A DNA stretch of 64,000 nt from Amphiplicatus metriothermophilus. Lineage in GTDB: Bacteria; Pseudomonadota; Alphaproteobacteria; Caulobacterales; Parvularculaceae. Positions 18,419 to 27,371 of this stretch are shown piece by piece. How positions within the stretch are numbered: position 1 is the stretch's first letter; every line of letters begins with the position of its first letter. Where the stretch lies: positions 62,001-126,000 of the forward strand of contig NZ_FZQA01000007.1 in assembly GCF_900199215.1 (NCBI RefSeq), read 5' to 3'. Both the position numbers and the translations under genes were made by a program. Below the pieces are notes generated by a model. The model saw only the letters and a program-made list of their open reading frames with translations, ran no database searches and was not told the DNA's origin.

Positions 18419-20071
18419 ATGAGTTTCGGGATTCTGGACTGGGCCGTGCTCGGTCTGTTTATGGCGGCGCTTCTGGGCGTGGTCATATGGGTGGCGCTGC
18501 AAAAAGAAGAGGACACGGAGGATTACTTTCTCGCCGGGCGCGACGCCGGCTGGCTGGTGATCGGCGCATCGATCTTCGCCTCAAACATCGGCTCGGAGCA
18601 TCTTGTCGGCCTCGCTTCCGCCGGCGCCGAAAGCGGCATGGCGATGGCGCATTGGGAGCTGCATTCGTGGCTTATCCTCGTGCTCGCTTGGATCTTCGTT
18701 CCCTTCTACTGGCGCACGCACGTGTTCACGACGCCGGAATTCCTCGAGCGCCGCTACTCGCCGCAAACGAGAACGTTCTTTTCATTCATTTCGCTGGTCA
18801 GCTACATCCTCACGAAAGTTTCCGTCACGGTTTTTGCCGGAGGCCTCGCCATCAAGGAGATCTTCGGGATCGACGCCCTGTTTGGCGTGGACTTCTTCTG
18901 GATCGCGGCGATTTCGCTCATTCTGGTGACGGGCGCCTACACCGTGGCCGGGGGCATGAAGGCGGTGTTGTGGACCTCGGTGCTGCAGACGCCGGTTCTC
19001 CTCTTGGGTTCGATCATCATTCTCATCGCGGGCCTGACCAGGCTCGGCGGCGACGCAGGCTTTCTTGGGGGCTTCCCCGTGATGTCCGAGGTCAACGGCG
19101 AGAAAATGCACCTGTTTCGGCCGATCGACGATCCGAGATTTCCCTGGCCGGCGGTGGTCGGCGGCTCCATCATCATCGGAAGCTGGTATTGGTGCACGGA
19201 TCAATACATCGTGCAGCGGGTCCTTTCCGCGCGCGACATGAAGCAGGCGCGCCGCGGGGGAATTTTCGGCGCCTATCTGAAACTGCTGCCGGTCTTAATT
19301 TTTCTGATTCCGGGCATGATTGCATTCGCCTTGGCCGAAAAGGGGATGCTGGCGATGCCCGACGGCGCGAACACAGCCTTTCCAGTGCTGGTGCGCGAGC
19401 TTCTGCCGGAAGGGGTCAAGGGCGTGGTGTTGGGCGGCGCGATCGCAGCGCTGATGAGCTCGCTCGCCTCGCTGTTCAACTCATCGGCGACATTGTTCAC
19501 AGTGGATTTCTACGAAAGGCTGAGACCCGGAAAGTCCGAGAAGCATTACCTTCATGTGGGGCGCTGGGCGACAGCGGCGGTGGTCCTGCTGGGCGTGGCT
19601 TGGGTGCCGGTGATTCCGTTTCTCGGCGACAGCCTTTATGAAGCGTTGCAGAAAGTGCAGGGTCTTATAGCGCCGGCGATCGTCGCCGTGTTCTTTCTCG
19701 GCGTTTTTTCAAGCCGCATCACGCCGGCCGCAGGCTTCATAGGGCTCGTCGCCGGGTTCGCCGCCGGCATGTTCCGGCTGATTCTCGAGCTTTCGCCGGG
19801 CTTGGCGCGCGCGAACGCCTTTTTCGCAGGCTTGGCGCAGATGAACTGGCTCTATTACTGCTGCGCGCTGTTAGTTTTCACGATCGCTGTGATGGTCGTC
19901 GTGAGCGCGGCGACGCGTCCGAAAAGCGACGCTGAGCTGGACGGGATCACGTACCGGTCTATAACGCCCGAGCAGAAACAGGAAACGCGCAAAAGCTGGA
20001 ACGGCTGGGATGTTTTCCACACCGCCGTCATCTTGGGCGTGATTGCGCTGGTGTACGTATTGTTCTGGTGA
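18419..20071 (+). CDS. Sodium:solute symporter (SGLT-like sugar transporter)
   Basis: A 550-residue, multi-spanning inner-membrane protein of the sodium:solute symporter family. Near the N-terminus DYFLAGRDAGWLVIGASIFASNIGSEHLVG is the sugar-type SSS signature (split here by TM2), and PVIPFLGDSLYEALQKVQGLIAP is typical of SGLT-like members. The start at 18419 has GGGAGGGA; the GTG at 18386 is less likely. It lies 78 bp after GH43 and before the GntR regulator. With both ABC permeases interrupted, this intact carrier may be the main route for arabinose or short arabino-oligosaccharides across the inner membrane. Confidence 0.9.
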   Translation: MSFGILDWAVLGLFMAALLGVVIWVALQKEEDTEDYFLAGRDAGWLVIGASIFASNIGSEHLVGLASAGAESGMAMAHWELHSWLILVLAWIFVPFYWRTHVFTTPEFLERRYSPQTRTFFSFISLVSYILTKVSVTVFAGGLAIKEIFGIDALFGVDFFWIAAISLILVTGAYTVAGGMKAVLWTSVLQTPVLLLGSIIILIAGLTRLGGDAGFLGGFPVMSEVNGEKMHLFRPIDDPRFPWPAVVGGSIIIGSWYWCTDQYIVQRVLSARDMKQARRGGIFGAYLKLLPVLIFLIPGMIAFALAEKGMLAMPDGANTAFPVLVRELLPEGVKGVVLGGAIAALMSSLASLFNSSATLFTVDFYERLRPGKSEKHYLHVGRWATAAVVLLGVAWVPVIPFLGDSLYEALQKVQGLIAPAIVAVFFLGVFSSRITPAAGFIGLVAGFAAGMFRLILELSPGLARANAFFAGLAQMNWLYYCCALLVFTIAVMVVVSAATRPKSDAELDGITYRSITPEQKQETRKSWNGWDVFHTAVILGVIALVYVLFW

Positions 20072-20083
20072 TGCGGCGAAGCG

Positions 20084-20896
20084 TTACCGCGCGCTGCTGC
20101 GTCTGGGCGTCGCCTCGCCGCGCCATTCTTCGAGGCCGCCTGCGGTCTCCGCCCGCGTTTTCTCCATGGCGTCGGCTTCGGCCTGCTCGGCGTTGCGTCG
20201 CTGGGCTTCATAGAGAAGCATCTTGGAGTCGATGATGAGGGAGCGCATGGCCGCTTCTGCCGCCTGCTGGTCGCGCGCCGCAATCGCTTCGAAAATCCGC
20301 ATATGGTCATTCACCATTTCGTCTTTATCGGCCTTTCTTTTGTTCGTGATGCGGATGGAAAAGCGCAGCGCCACCTCGATCATGTAACGCAGACTCCAGA
20401 AAAATCGGTTGCCGCCGGCTTTCAGGATCGCGACATGAAAGGCGATATCGGCGGATAACGGATCGTCGTCGCCGACTACCGCATCGCGCATGCGTTCGAT
20501 GGCGGCGCGCATTTCCTCTATGGCTTCTTGATCGCCGTTGCGCGCGGCCAGCATCGCCGCGGAGGGTTCGATCGCCAGGCGCACGTCGACGAACTCCAGC
20601 ATCAACGGCAACACGTTCCTGCGATGGAGAAGCCAGGAGAGTATGTCTGGATCGGCCAGATTCCACTCCGCCTCCGGCTTGACGATTGTGCCGCGTCGAG
20701 GGCGGGAATCGATAAGCCCCTTCGCCGTGAGCATCTTTACGGCTTCGCGCAGAACGGTGCGGCTAGCGCCGAAATGCGTCACCAATTCGCTTTCCGGCGG
20801 CAGCGTCGCGCCGGGCGGGTAGTCTCCCACGGCGATGGCGCGCCCGAGGGCTTGGGCGATGCGGCTGGTGAGATTGCTGTGAAGGGGATAATCCAC
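20084..20896 (-). CDS. GntR-family (FadR subfamily) transcription regulator
   Basis: A 270-residue regulator with an N-terminal winged helix (GDYPPGATLPPESELVTHFG, then SRTVLREAVKMLTAKGLIDS, residues 24-65). An all-helical FCD effector domain follows, with metal-binding His candidates in DIAFHVAILKAGGN and NDHMRIF. The start is GTG 20896 behind AGGAGGA. FadR/FCD proteins often sense sugar acids. Convergent with the symporter gene and between it and the TonB receptor, it is the likely local regulator of the arabinose genes. A palindrome directly before its ribosome site suggests autoregulation. Confidence 0.9.
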   Translation of the reverse strand: MDYPLHSNLTSRIAQALGRAIAVGDYPPGATLPPESELVTHFGASRTVLREAVKMLTAKGLIDSRPRRGTIVKPEAEWNLADPDILSWLLHRRNVLPLMLEFVDVRLAIEPSAAMLAARNGDQEAIEEMRAAIERMRDAVVGDDDPLSADIAFHVAILKAGGNRFFWSLRYMIEVALRFSIRITNKRKADKDEMVNDHMRIFEAIAARDQQAAEAAMRSLIIDSKMLLYEAQRRNAEQAEADAMEKTRAETAGGLEEWRGEATPRRSSAR

Positions 20897-20913
20897 GCGC
20901 GTCCTCCTGTTGT

Positions 20914-20928
20914 TATCATAATATGATA
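20914..20928. promoter_or_regulatory. Palindromic operator upstream of GntR gene
   Basis: TATCAT-AAT-ATGATA is a 6+6 bp inverted repeat located just 5' of the AGGAGGA ribosome site of the regulator. It shares TAATATGATAT with the GH43 promoter operator. Autoregulation is the simple reading. Confidence 0.5.
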
Positions 20929-20939
20929 TGCGCCTATCT

Positions 20940-20973
20940 TCGCGTCAACACGCGTCAACACCACGCGTCAACC
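20940..20973 (-). repeat. Threefold GTTGACGCGT repeat in the regulator's upstream region
   Basis: On the minus strand, GTTGACGCG occurs three times within 34 bases (units at about 20942-20950, 20952-20960 and 20965-20973; spacings of 10 and 13 bp). Each contains TTGACG, a good -35-like hexamer pointing at the GntR gene. It may be a slipped duplication of a promoter element or helically phased protein sites. Confidence 0.5.
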
Positions 20974-21030
20974 ACTTCGAAAGATGGGTTTCCGCTTGCC
21001 GTATTTCTGCATTTCTGCTGGCGGTATAGA

Positions 21031-21049
21031 TTATTTATCAGATAAATAA
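21031..21049. promoter_or_regulatory. Perfect 19-bp palindrome before the TonB receptor gene
   Basis: TTATTTATC-a-GATAAATAA is a perfect 9-bp inverted repeat around one central base. It ends 11 bp before the first possible ATG of the receptor and about 35 bp before the better-supported one. Its AT content stands out from its surroundings. A repressor operator or mRNA 5' hairpin is likely. Confidence 0.55.
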
Positions 21050-21084
21050 GCTTTAAGGGCATGAAAAAGAACCGGGAGGAAGCG

Positions 21085-23885
21085 ATGATCGGAAAAAGCA
21101 GGATTTTCAGCGGCGTTTCGCTCTTGACGCTCGCAATGGTGTTGACGGCCCATCCGGCCGCGGCTCAGGACGAAGATCAGGGGCGGGACGAAATCATCGT
21201 CAAGGGGATTCGCGGCAGCGTCGTCCAGTCGCTCGACATCAAGCGCAATAGCGTGCAGGTGGTCGACTCCATCGTCGCGGAAGATATCGGCAAGCTGCCA
21301 GACAACAACGTGATCGAGGCCCTGCAGCGCGTCACCGGCGTGCAGGTCACCAATCGGGGCGGGGGCGAGGCCTCGGCGGTGTTCATCCGCGGGCTTCCCG
21401 ACGTCACCACGACCTGGAACGGCCGGCTCGTCTTCACAGCCTCGGGCCGCCAGCTCGCGCTGCAGGACATTCCCTCGAACCTCGTCAAGCGCGTGGACGT
21501 CTTCAAGACGCGCGCGTCCGAGCAGATTGAAACGGGCATCGCCGGCCAGATCGACGTAATGACGCGCCGCCCCTTCGATTTCGACGGGTTCGCCTTCTCC
21601 GTCGCGGCGCGCGGCATTTATCAGGAAGAAAGAAAGACCGTCGATCCGAACGTGAGCGCGCTGATTAGCAACCGCTGGTCGACCGAGCTCGGCGATTTCG
21701 GCGTCCTGCTCAACGCCAGCTTTGCACAGACCCGTTTCTGCGATCAGAGCGTGACCGCCGGCGCCATGGTGCCGTTCGCCACGCCGGACAGTCCGCCGAC
21801 GGGTTGGACGCCGCTTGAGCGGATCTTTCCAACGGATGGTAGAGCGCCGGGACAGGAAATATGGCAACCGGGCCTGGACGCCGGCCTGCCGACCGCGCCG
21901 GGATCGACGCTGACGGTCAACGGCGAGGATTTCGAGTATCTCCTCGGGCGCGACGCGCTTTTCGCGAGCGATTTCCGGGGCGACCGCAAGCGCCCTGCGG
22001 CGACCGCTGCGATCCAATGGGCGCCGGACGATTCGTCGGCCTACACCTTCGAATTTTTCTACCAGGGCTTTCGCCAAGACCTCTTCAACAATCTGCACTT
22101 CACTTTCGCCGACTGGTGGGGCGCGCTCGGGCCAGATCCGGCTTCCACCATTACGCTTTTCCCTGGCTCGAACATCATCAAGACACGCCGGGTGGGTTTT
22201 CCGTTCGGCTTCAATAGCGGCGACTTTACGGACCAGAAAACAGACAGCTTCGTCTACGCGCTGAGCGGGCGGTGGTCGCTAGGCGACCGGCTGGACCTGA
22301 CAGGCGATCTTTCTTACCAGAAAAGCGATTTCAGCACGCAATTCGTCGCGGTGCGGACGACGCGCGTGCCGGAGTCAATCAGTATCGACTTCAACGGCGG
22401 AGACGGAATTCCTTCCTGGGAGTTTAATGACAACGCCGAGATGCTCGATCCGTCAGTATGGACTGTTGCGGAACTATTCGAAAACGCCGGCGCGTCCCAT
22501 GGCGACGCCTTCACGGCGTCATTCGACGGCGATTACGATCTCGACCGCGCCGACGGCGATGGCTTTTTCAAGAAGCTGAGCTTCGGATTCCGTTATGACG
22601 ACCGGAGCGCGGCGGAGTCGCAAATTCCCCCAAGGGATTCGGCGTTTCTCGGCCAGCCTCTCGATTCGCTCGACCCGGGCTTTCAGTGGGTCAACAAAGG
22701 CTTTTTCGACGGTCGCGCCAACGTGCCATCGTCCTGGGTGGTCGCCAACGGCTATTTCATTCGGGACAATAGAGACGATGTGCGCGCCCTTTATGGCGTG
22801 ACGGCGCCGCAGCTGATGGAAGCCTTCACTATCGACGAGCGTTCGATCGCCGGCTATCTGCAGCTTGATCTCGAGCCGAGACTGTTCGACCAGCCGTTCT
22901 TCATTCAGGCTGGCGTGCGCTATGTGAACGTCAAGACGGACATGACGTTCACTGATCTGAACGATCCATTGTTCCCTATGACCGACGCCTCGGCGAAAGT
23001 CGACGACCTTCTGCCGTCCGTCACGCTGCGCTACGACGCGACGGACGACTTCCGGCTGCGATTCAACTACGGCAAGACGCTGCGGCGGCCGAATTTCGCC
23101 GACCTCAATCCCAACTTCAGCCTTACCGGGGACCTCACGATGTCGGTCGGGGCAGCGGGACGGGTGGCAATCCCGAGCTGGAGCCGACCCGAGCGACGAA
23201 TATTGACCTGACGGCGGAGTGGTATTTCGCTTCGGACAGCGCGCTCTATACGACCCTCTTCCGACGCGAGATCGACGGGCTCGTCGTTCCACTCACGCGA
23301 CTGCTTGAAATTCCGGGAACGGGACTCAATACGGACTTCTTCGCCGTCACGCAGCCGGTCAACGCCTCGGACGGCGTGCTCAAGGGGGTCGAGGCAGGGT
23401 TCGTCTACTTTCCGGACTATCTGCCCGGCGTTCTGAACGGATTGGGCGTGCTTGGCAGCCTCACAGTTCTTGATTCGCAGCAGAACATTCCGCTCACGAA
23501 CTCCGCTGGCGAGATCATCGACGAGGAGATAACCAGCTTCTTCGGCGTTTCCGACTTCTCCTACAATGTCACCATGGCCTATGAACGCGAGAATTTCGGT
23601 TTGCGTCTGTCCTACGTCTGGCGTGATGACTTTCTGAACAATAATGAGGCGCGGCTGTTCGCAAATCCCATTGGCATATGGCGGCGTCCGGAGAAAAGCC
23701 TTGACCTTCAGGTCAACTACAATATCGCTGAGAACGCGACGCTCACGTTCGACGCAGTAAACCTCACCAACGAGCTTCAGCAGTCCTATTACGCCTTCGG
23801 CGACGCAGGAGGTCCGGTCACGCATAATTTCGGCTCGACCATCCTCAGCCGGACCTTCGCGCTGGGGCTACGGTTCTCGCTCTGA
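21085..23885 (+). pseudogene. TonB-dependent receptor (Caulobacter type), broken by a one-base frameshift
   Basis: An outer-membrane receptor for carbohydrate uptake. A signal peptide (IGKSRIFSGVSLLTLAMVLT to AAAQ) is followed by a TonB-box-like DEIIVKGIRGS, a plug domain (LPDNNVIEALQRVTGVQV, then RGGGEASAVFIRGLPDV) and a long beta-barrel. ATG 21085 has GGGAGGA, stronger than the ATG at 21061. Near 23155-23160 the frame changes: the first frame ends at a TGA near 23209, while the next frame continues with TGGNPELEPTRATNIDLTAE, the conserved motif of this family, to the terminal Phe-Ser-Leu at 23882. Restoring one base in GCGGGACGG rejoins them. Without it the barrel lacks its last 240 or so residues. 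Confidence 0.85.
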
Positions 23886-23914
23886 AGGACGGGCTGCAGG
23901 CAAGCCGTTCGGCG

Positions 23915-23941
23915 GACGGCGGGCGTTCGGCGCCCGCCGTC
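23915..23941. terminator. Bidirectional hairpin between TonB receptor and rsmA
   Basis: GACGGCGGGCG (23915-23925) pairs perfectly with CGCCCGCCGTC (23931-23941) around a 5-base TTCGG loop. It lies between convergent genes. The 11-bp GC stem is strong, but no T-run follows, so it may slow polymerase or protect mRNA ends as much as terminate. Confidence 0.6.
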
Positions 23942-23945
23942 ATCG

Positions 23946-24830
23946 CTATTGCGCAGGTGAGCGTACGCGCAGGATCTGTCGCATCCTTTCGCAGATTTCG
24001 GCGAGCTTTATGAACTGTTCGACGGTCACGTTCTCGGCCCGGGCTGTCGGCTCGACGCCGGCATCCTCCAGCGCGGCCTCCAGCGCTTCGCCCAGCAGCG
24101 CCTTGAGCGAAGAGCGCAGCATCTTGCGGCGCTGGGCGAAAGCGGCATGGGTGACCCGCTCAAGCGTGGTGAGGAAGTCGAGACGCGCCGGCGTCGGGGA
24201 AAAGACAAGCACGGAAGAGTCGACTTTGGGCGGCGGCGTGAAGGCTCGCGCCGGCAGGTCGAAGGCGCGCGCCGGCCGGCTCGCCGCCTGCGCGATCACC
24301 GACAGACGGCCATAAGTCTTCGAGCCCGGCGCGGCGAGGATGCGATCGGCGACCTCCTTCTGAAACATCAGCGTCATGACGGACCACAAGGGCGCGCTCT
24401 CATGATTCGCGCGCAGCCATTTGACAAGCAGCTCCGTCGAGATGTTGTAAGGCAGGTTGGCGACGATCTTCGCGGGGCCAGGCCTGAGAAGCGCGCGCTC
24501 ATCGACGGCGAGCCCATCGCCTTCGATGACGCGCAGCCGTCCCGGATAGGCTGCTTCGAGCTCCGCCAGAGCGGCGAGGCAGCGCGCGTCGCGCTCGACG
24601 GCGACGGTCTCGGCGCCGGCCTCCAATAGCGCGCGGGTGAGCCCGCCCGGGCCAGGACCGATCTCCAGCGCCCGATCGCCCGGCTCGACGCCGGCCACGC
24701 GCGCGATCTTCCGCGTCAGGTTCAGATCGAGCAGAAAGTGCTGGCCGAGCGTCTTCTTCGCGCCGAGATCGTGGCGCGCGATCACCTCGCGCAGGGGCGG
24801 CAAAGACGGGGACGTCGGCGCGCCGCTCAT
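23946..24830 (-). CDS. rsmA: 16S rRNA dimethyladenosine transferase
   Basis: A 294-residue KsgA/RsmA that dimethylates two adjacent adenosines in helix 45 of 16S rRNA. The N-terminal LGAKKTLGQHFLLDLNLTRKIA, the SAM site LEIGPGPGGLTRALLEAGAE and the catalytic NLPYNIS motif are all present, and length is normal. Its ATG overlaps the pdxA stop by ATGA. The pdxA-rsmA arrangement after surA and lptD is the usual one in proteobacteria. Confidence 0.96.
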   Translation of the reverse strand: MSGAPTSPSLPPLREVIARHDLGAKKTLGQHFLLDLNLTRKIARVAGVEPGDRALEIGPGPGGLTRALLEAGAETVAVERDARCLAALAELEAAYPGRLRVIEGDGLAVDERALLRPGPAKIVANLPYNISTELLVKWLRANHESAPLWSVMTLMFQKEVADRILAAPGSKTYGRLSVIAQAASRPARAFDLPARAFTPPPKVDSSVLVFSPTPARLDFLTTLERVTHAAFAQRRKMLRSSLKALLGEALEAALEDAGVEPTARAENVTVEQFIKLAEICERMRQILRVRSPAQ

Positions 24831-25858
24831 AATGCGCTGCGGCGCTCAGCCATGGCGGCGGCGAGCCGCAAGGCGGCGATCAGGCTGTCGGCGCGCGCAA
24901 GGCCTTTGCCGGCGATGCCGAGCGCCGTGCCGTGGTCGGGCGAAGTCCGGATGATCGGCAAGCCGAGCGTGACGTTGACCGTCTCATGGAAGGCGAGCGT
25001 CTTAGCCGGTATCAGCGCCTGGTCGTGATACATGCAGATGGCGGCGTCGTAGCGCGCGCGCGCGTCGTCGTGGAACATCGTATCAGCGGGCAGCGGCCCT
25101 GCGGCGTCGATCCCGGCGGCGCGCAGCGCCTCGACTGCGGGCGCGACGATGCGGGCGTCCTCATCGCCCAGCGCGCCGCCTTCGCCGGCGTGGGGGTTGA
25201 GGCCCGCGACGGCGAGTCGGGGCCGTTCGATGCCGAAATCATGGGCGAGCGCCTCGGCGGCCAAAGTTCCTGCGCGCACGATCGCCTCAACGTTCAGCGT
25301 GCGAACGGCCTCGGCGAGCGGCACGTGAATCGTCACGGGAACCGTGCGCAGGGCGGGACCCGCCAGCATCATCGCCGGGCCGCGCAGCCTTTCTCCCACC
25401 GGGCCGCGGGGCATGGTCGCGTCCTTTGTCAGCACGCCAAGAAATTCCGTATGCCCTGGAAAAGCGAATCCCGCGCTGATCAGGGAGGCCTTCTGGATAG
25501 GATTCGTGACGACGCCCGAGGCCGCGCCGACGAGCGCGTCGGCGACGGCGCGTCGGATCGATTCGATGACGAGCGGCGCCAGGGTCGGGTCGGCGGCGCC
25601 GGTTCTGGCGGCGACGGGTTCGCTCAGCGGCAGAACCGGCAGCCTTTCGGAAAACGCGGCGCACGCCTCGGCCGGTTCGGCGATCTGCGTGACGGGCGCG
25701 CCCAAGGCCTCGAGGCGCGCCGGATCGTCGACGGCGTAAAAGCATGGGTCGCCGCGCCGCAGCGCGCGCCATGCGGCGACGGTTATCTCGCCGCCGACCC
25801 CGCCGGGCTCGCCCATGGTGAGGGCAAGAGGCGCGGGCGCTGCACGGGCGGCGGGCAT
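24827..25858 (-). CDS. pdxA: 4-hydroxythreonine-4-phosphate dehydrogenase
   Basis: About 343 residues; catalyses the NAD-dependent oxidation of 4-phosphohydroxy-L-threonine in vitamin B6 synthesis. Conserved features are LALTMGEPGGVGGEI near residue 11, VTNPIQKASL, GHTEFL, GLNPHAGEGGALGDED, the metal-binding stretch MYHDQALIPAKTLAF and SPDHGTALGIAGKG at the C-terminus. I place the start at ATG 25858, ten bases past the surA stop; the frame is open further upstream but that part reads as surA antisense. It overlaps rsmA by ATGA. Confidence 0.95.
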   Translation of the reverse strand: MPAARAAPAPLALTMGEPGGVGGEITVAAWRALRRGDPCFYAVDDPARLEALGAPVTQIAEPAEACAAFSERLPVLPLSEPVAARTGAADPTLAPLVIESIRRAVADALVGAASGVVTNPIQKASLISAGFAFPGHTEFLGVLTKDATMPRGPVGERLRGPAMMLAGPALRTVPVTIHVPLAEAVRTLNVEAIVRAGTLAAEALAHDFGIERPRLAVAGLNPHAGEGGALGDEDARIVAPAVEALRAAGIDAAGPLPADTMFHDDARARYDAAICMYHDQALIPAKTLAFHETVNVTLGLPIIRTSPDHGTALGIAGKGLARADSLIAALRLAAAMAERRSAL

Positions 25859-25868
25859 GGGGGCTGTG

Positions 25869-27209
25869 TCAGCCTCTGTTCTGAAGAGCCGCCTCAGGGC
25901 GCATGCGGATATCCACATGGGCGGCGCGCTCGAGGTCCCGCAGATATTGCTGGGCGATGCGGCCGAGCTGGCGGCCGTAGATCCGGTCCTCGACCGCGGC
26001 GCGCGAGGGAAGGCCGAGGCCTTCGTCCTTCTCGCACACATAGACCGCGTGCAGCGCGCCGTCGGCCTCCACCGGCGCGCTCATTTCACGGCGATCGAGG
26101 TCTTCGACCGCGCTGCGGAACCGCGGGTCGATATCCTTGAGCTTCATGTTTTCGAGAAACGCCGCGCCGATGCCGGGCCCGAGATCCCGTCGCAAGGCGC
26201 CGCTGCCGCAGGCGTCGGCCGTGCGCAGCTTCTCGAGCCCCATGAGCGCCGCGTTGCGCCCCATCGACAGGGGCGCGGCGGCGTAGGCGAGGGTGAAGGT
26301 CGGTTCGCCGGCTACGACCGCTTCGCGCTTGTCGCGCACGGCGAGAATCATGAACGCCCCGTCGGACGGGATGGGATTGGTGACCGAGCCAACGGGCAGG
26401 GCCTTCACCGCTTCGTCGAGCTCCGGCGGCAGCTCGCCGGCGCGCACCCAGCCGAGATCGCCGCCCGCCGCAGCCGAACTGCACGCCGAGAACTGCTGCG
26501 CGACGACGGCGAACGGCACGCCCCGTCGCATTTGTTCGATGAGTTGCAGGGAACCCTGATAATACGCCTGCGCCTGCGAGGGGTTGGGCACGGGAATGCA
26601 GATCTCCGAAACCAGATACTGCTCATTGGTTGCGTCCTCGCGCATCCGCTCGATCGTCTGCTCGATCTCCTCGTCGCTGACGCGCACGCGCGAGCCGTAC
26701 CGCCCCTGGACGATGCGCGGCCATGCGATGCTCGCACGGATCTGGTCTCGCAACGCGCGCATGGAGATGCCTTGGGCGGCGAGCACCTGTTCGAGTTCGG
26801 CAACGCTTAGGCCCGACGAGCCCGCCATGGCGCGAAGCTCCGCCTCGAGCTCGGCCTCGTCCACCTCGACCTCGAACTTCTTCGCTTCCTGCAGCTTAAG
26901 CTTCTCCTCGACGAGATCGCGCAGAGCCTGTGCCTGAAGCTGGGCGAGCAGATCCTCCGTGATCTGGCGGCCAGCGACCGAAAGCAGCATCAGCCTGACG
27001 CGCTGTTGCACGTCGAAAGTAGTGATGACCTCGTCATTAACGATTGCGGCGACGGCCGTTGCAGGGCCGACGTAGCCCTCAGGCAACCCTTCCTGGTCGC
27101 CCTGCGAGCCCGGCCGAGGCTGCGCGAGCGTCACGGAGGCGGTTAGCGCCAGACTGCAAAGTAACGCGCAACCTGTTGCTTTTATTGCAGAAATTTTTAT
27201 CAACGCCAT
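25869..27209 (-). CDS. surA: Periplasmic peptidyl-prolyl isomerase/chaperone SurA
   Basis: A 446-residue SurA homologue, the periplasmic chaperone for outer-membrane proteins such as LptD. A signal peptide (ATGCALLCSLALTASVTLAQ) is followed by a long SurA N-domain (AIVNDEVITTFDVQQRVRLM and EEKLKLQEAKKFEVEVDEAE). A parvulin-type domain around 210-310 contains FAVVAQQFSACSSAAAGGDLGWVRAGELP. A second, weaker parvulin-like region follows. It lies between lptD and pdxA in the classical order, 162 bp after lptD. Confidence 0.93.
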   Translation of the reverse strand: MALIKISAIKATGCALLCSLALTASVTLAQPRPGSQGDQEGLPEGYVGPATAVAAIVNDEVITTFDVQQRVRLMLLSVAGRQITEDLLAQLQAQALRDLVEEKLKLQEAKKFEVEVDEAELEAELRAMAGSSGLSVAELEQVLAAQGISMRALRDQIRASIAWPRIVQGRYGSRVRVSDEEIEQTIERMREDATNEQYLVSEICIPVPNPSQAQAYYQGSLQLIEQMRRGVPFAVVAQQFSACSSAAAGGDLGWVRAGELPPELDEAVKALPVGSVTNPIPSDGAFMILAVRDKREAVVAGEPTFTLAYAAAPLSMGRNAALMGLEKLRTADACGSGALRRDLGPGIGAAFLENMKLKDIDPRFRSAVEDLDRREMSAPVEADGALHAVYVCEKDEGLGLPSRAAVEDRIYGRQLGRIAQQYLRDLERAAHVDIRMRPEAALQNRG

Positions 27210-27371
27210 ACTTTAATGTGGCTCCGGCCCATGTTGCGCATCTACAGTCAGGCGGCCCGGCCTGCGACTCGCAAGCCCACATAGGCCCGAAAAAATAGTC
27301 CAAAAGCAAGGCCGTTCAAGCCGGAGACGTCCGAGGGTGTAGAGCCCGCCTGCTTTTCGCGCATAGCCGGC

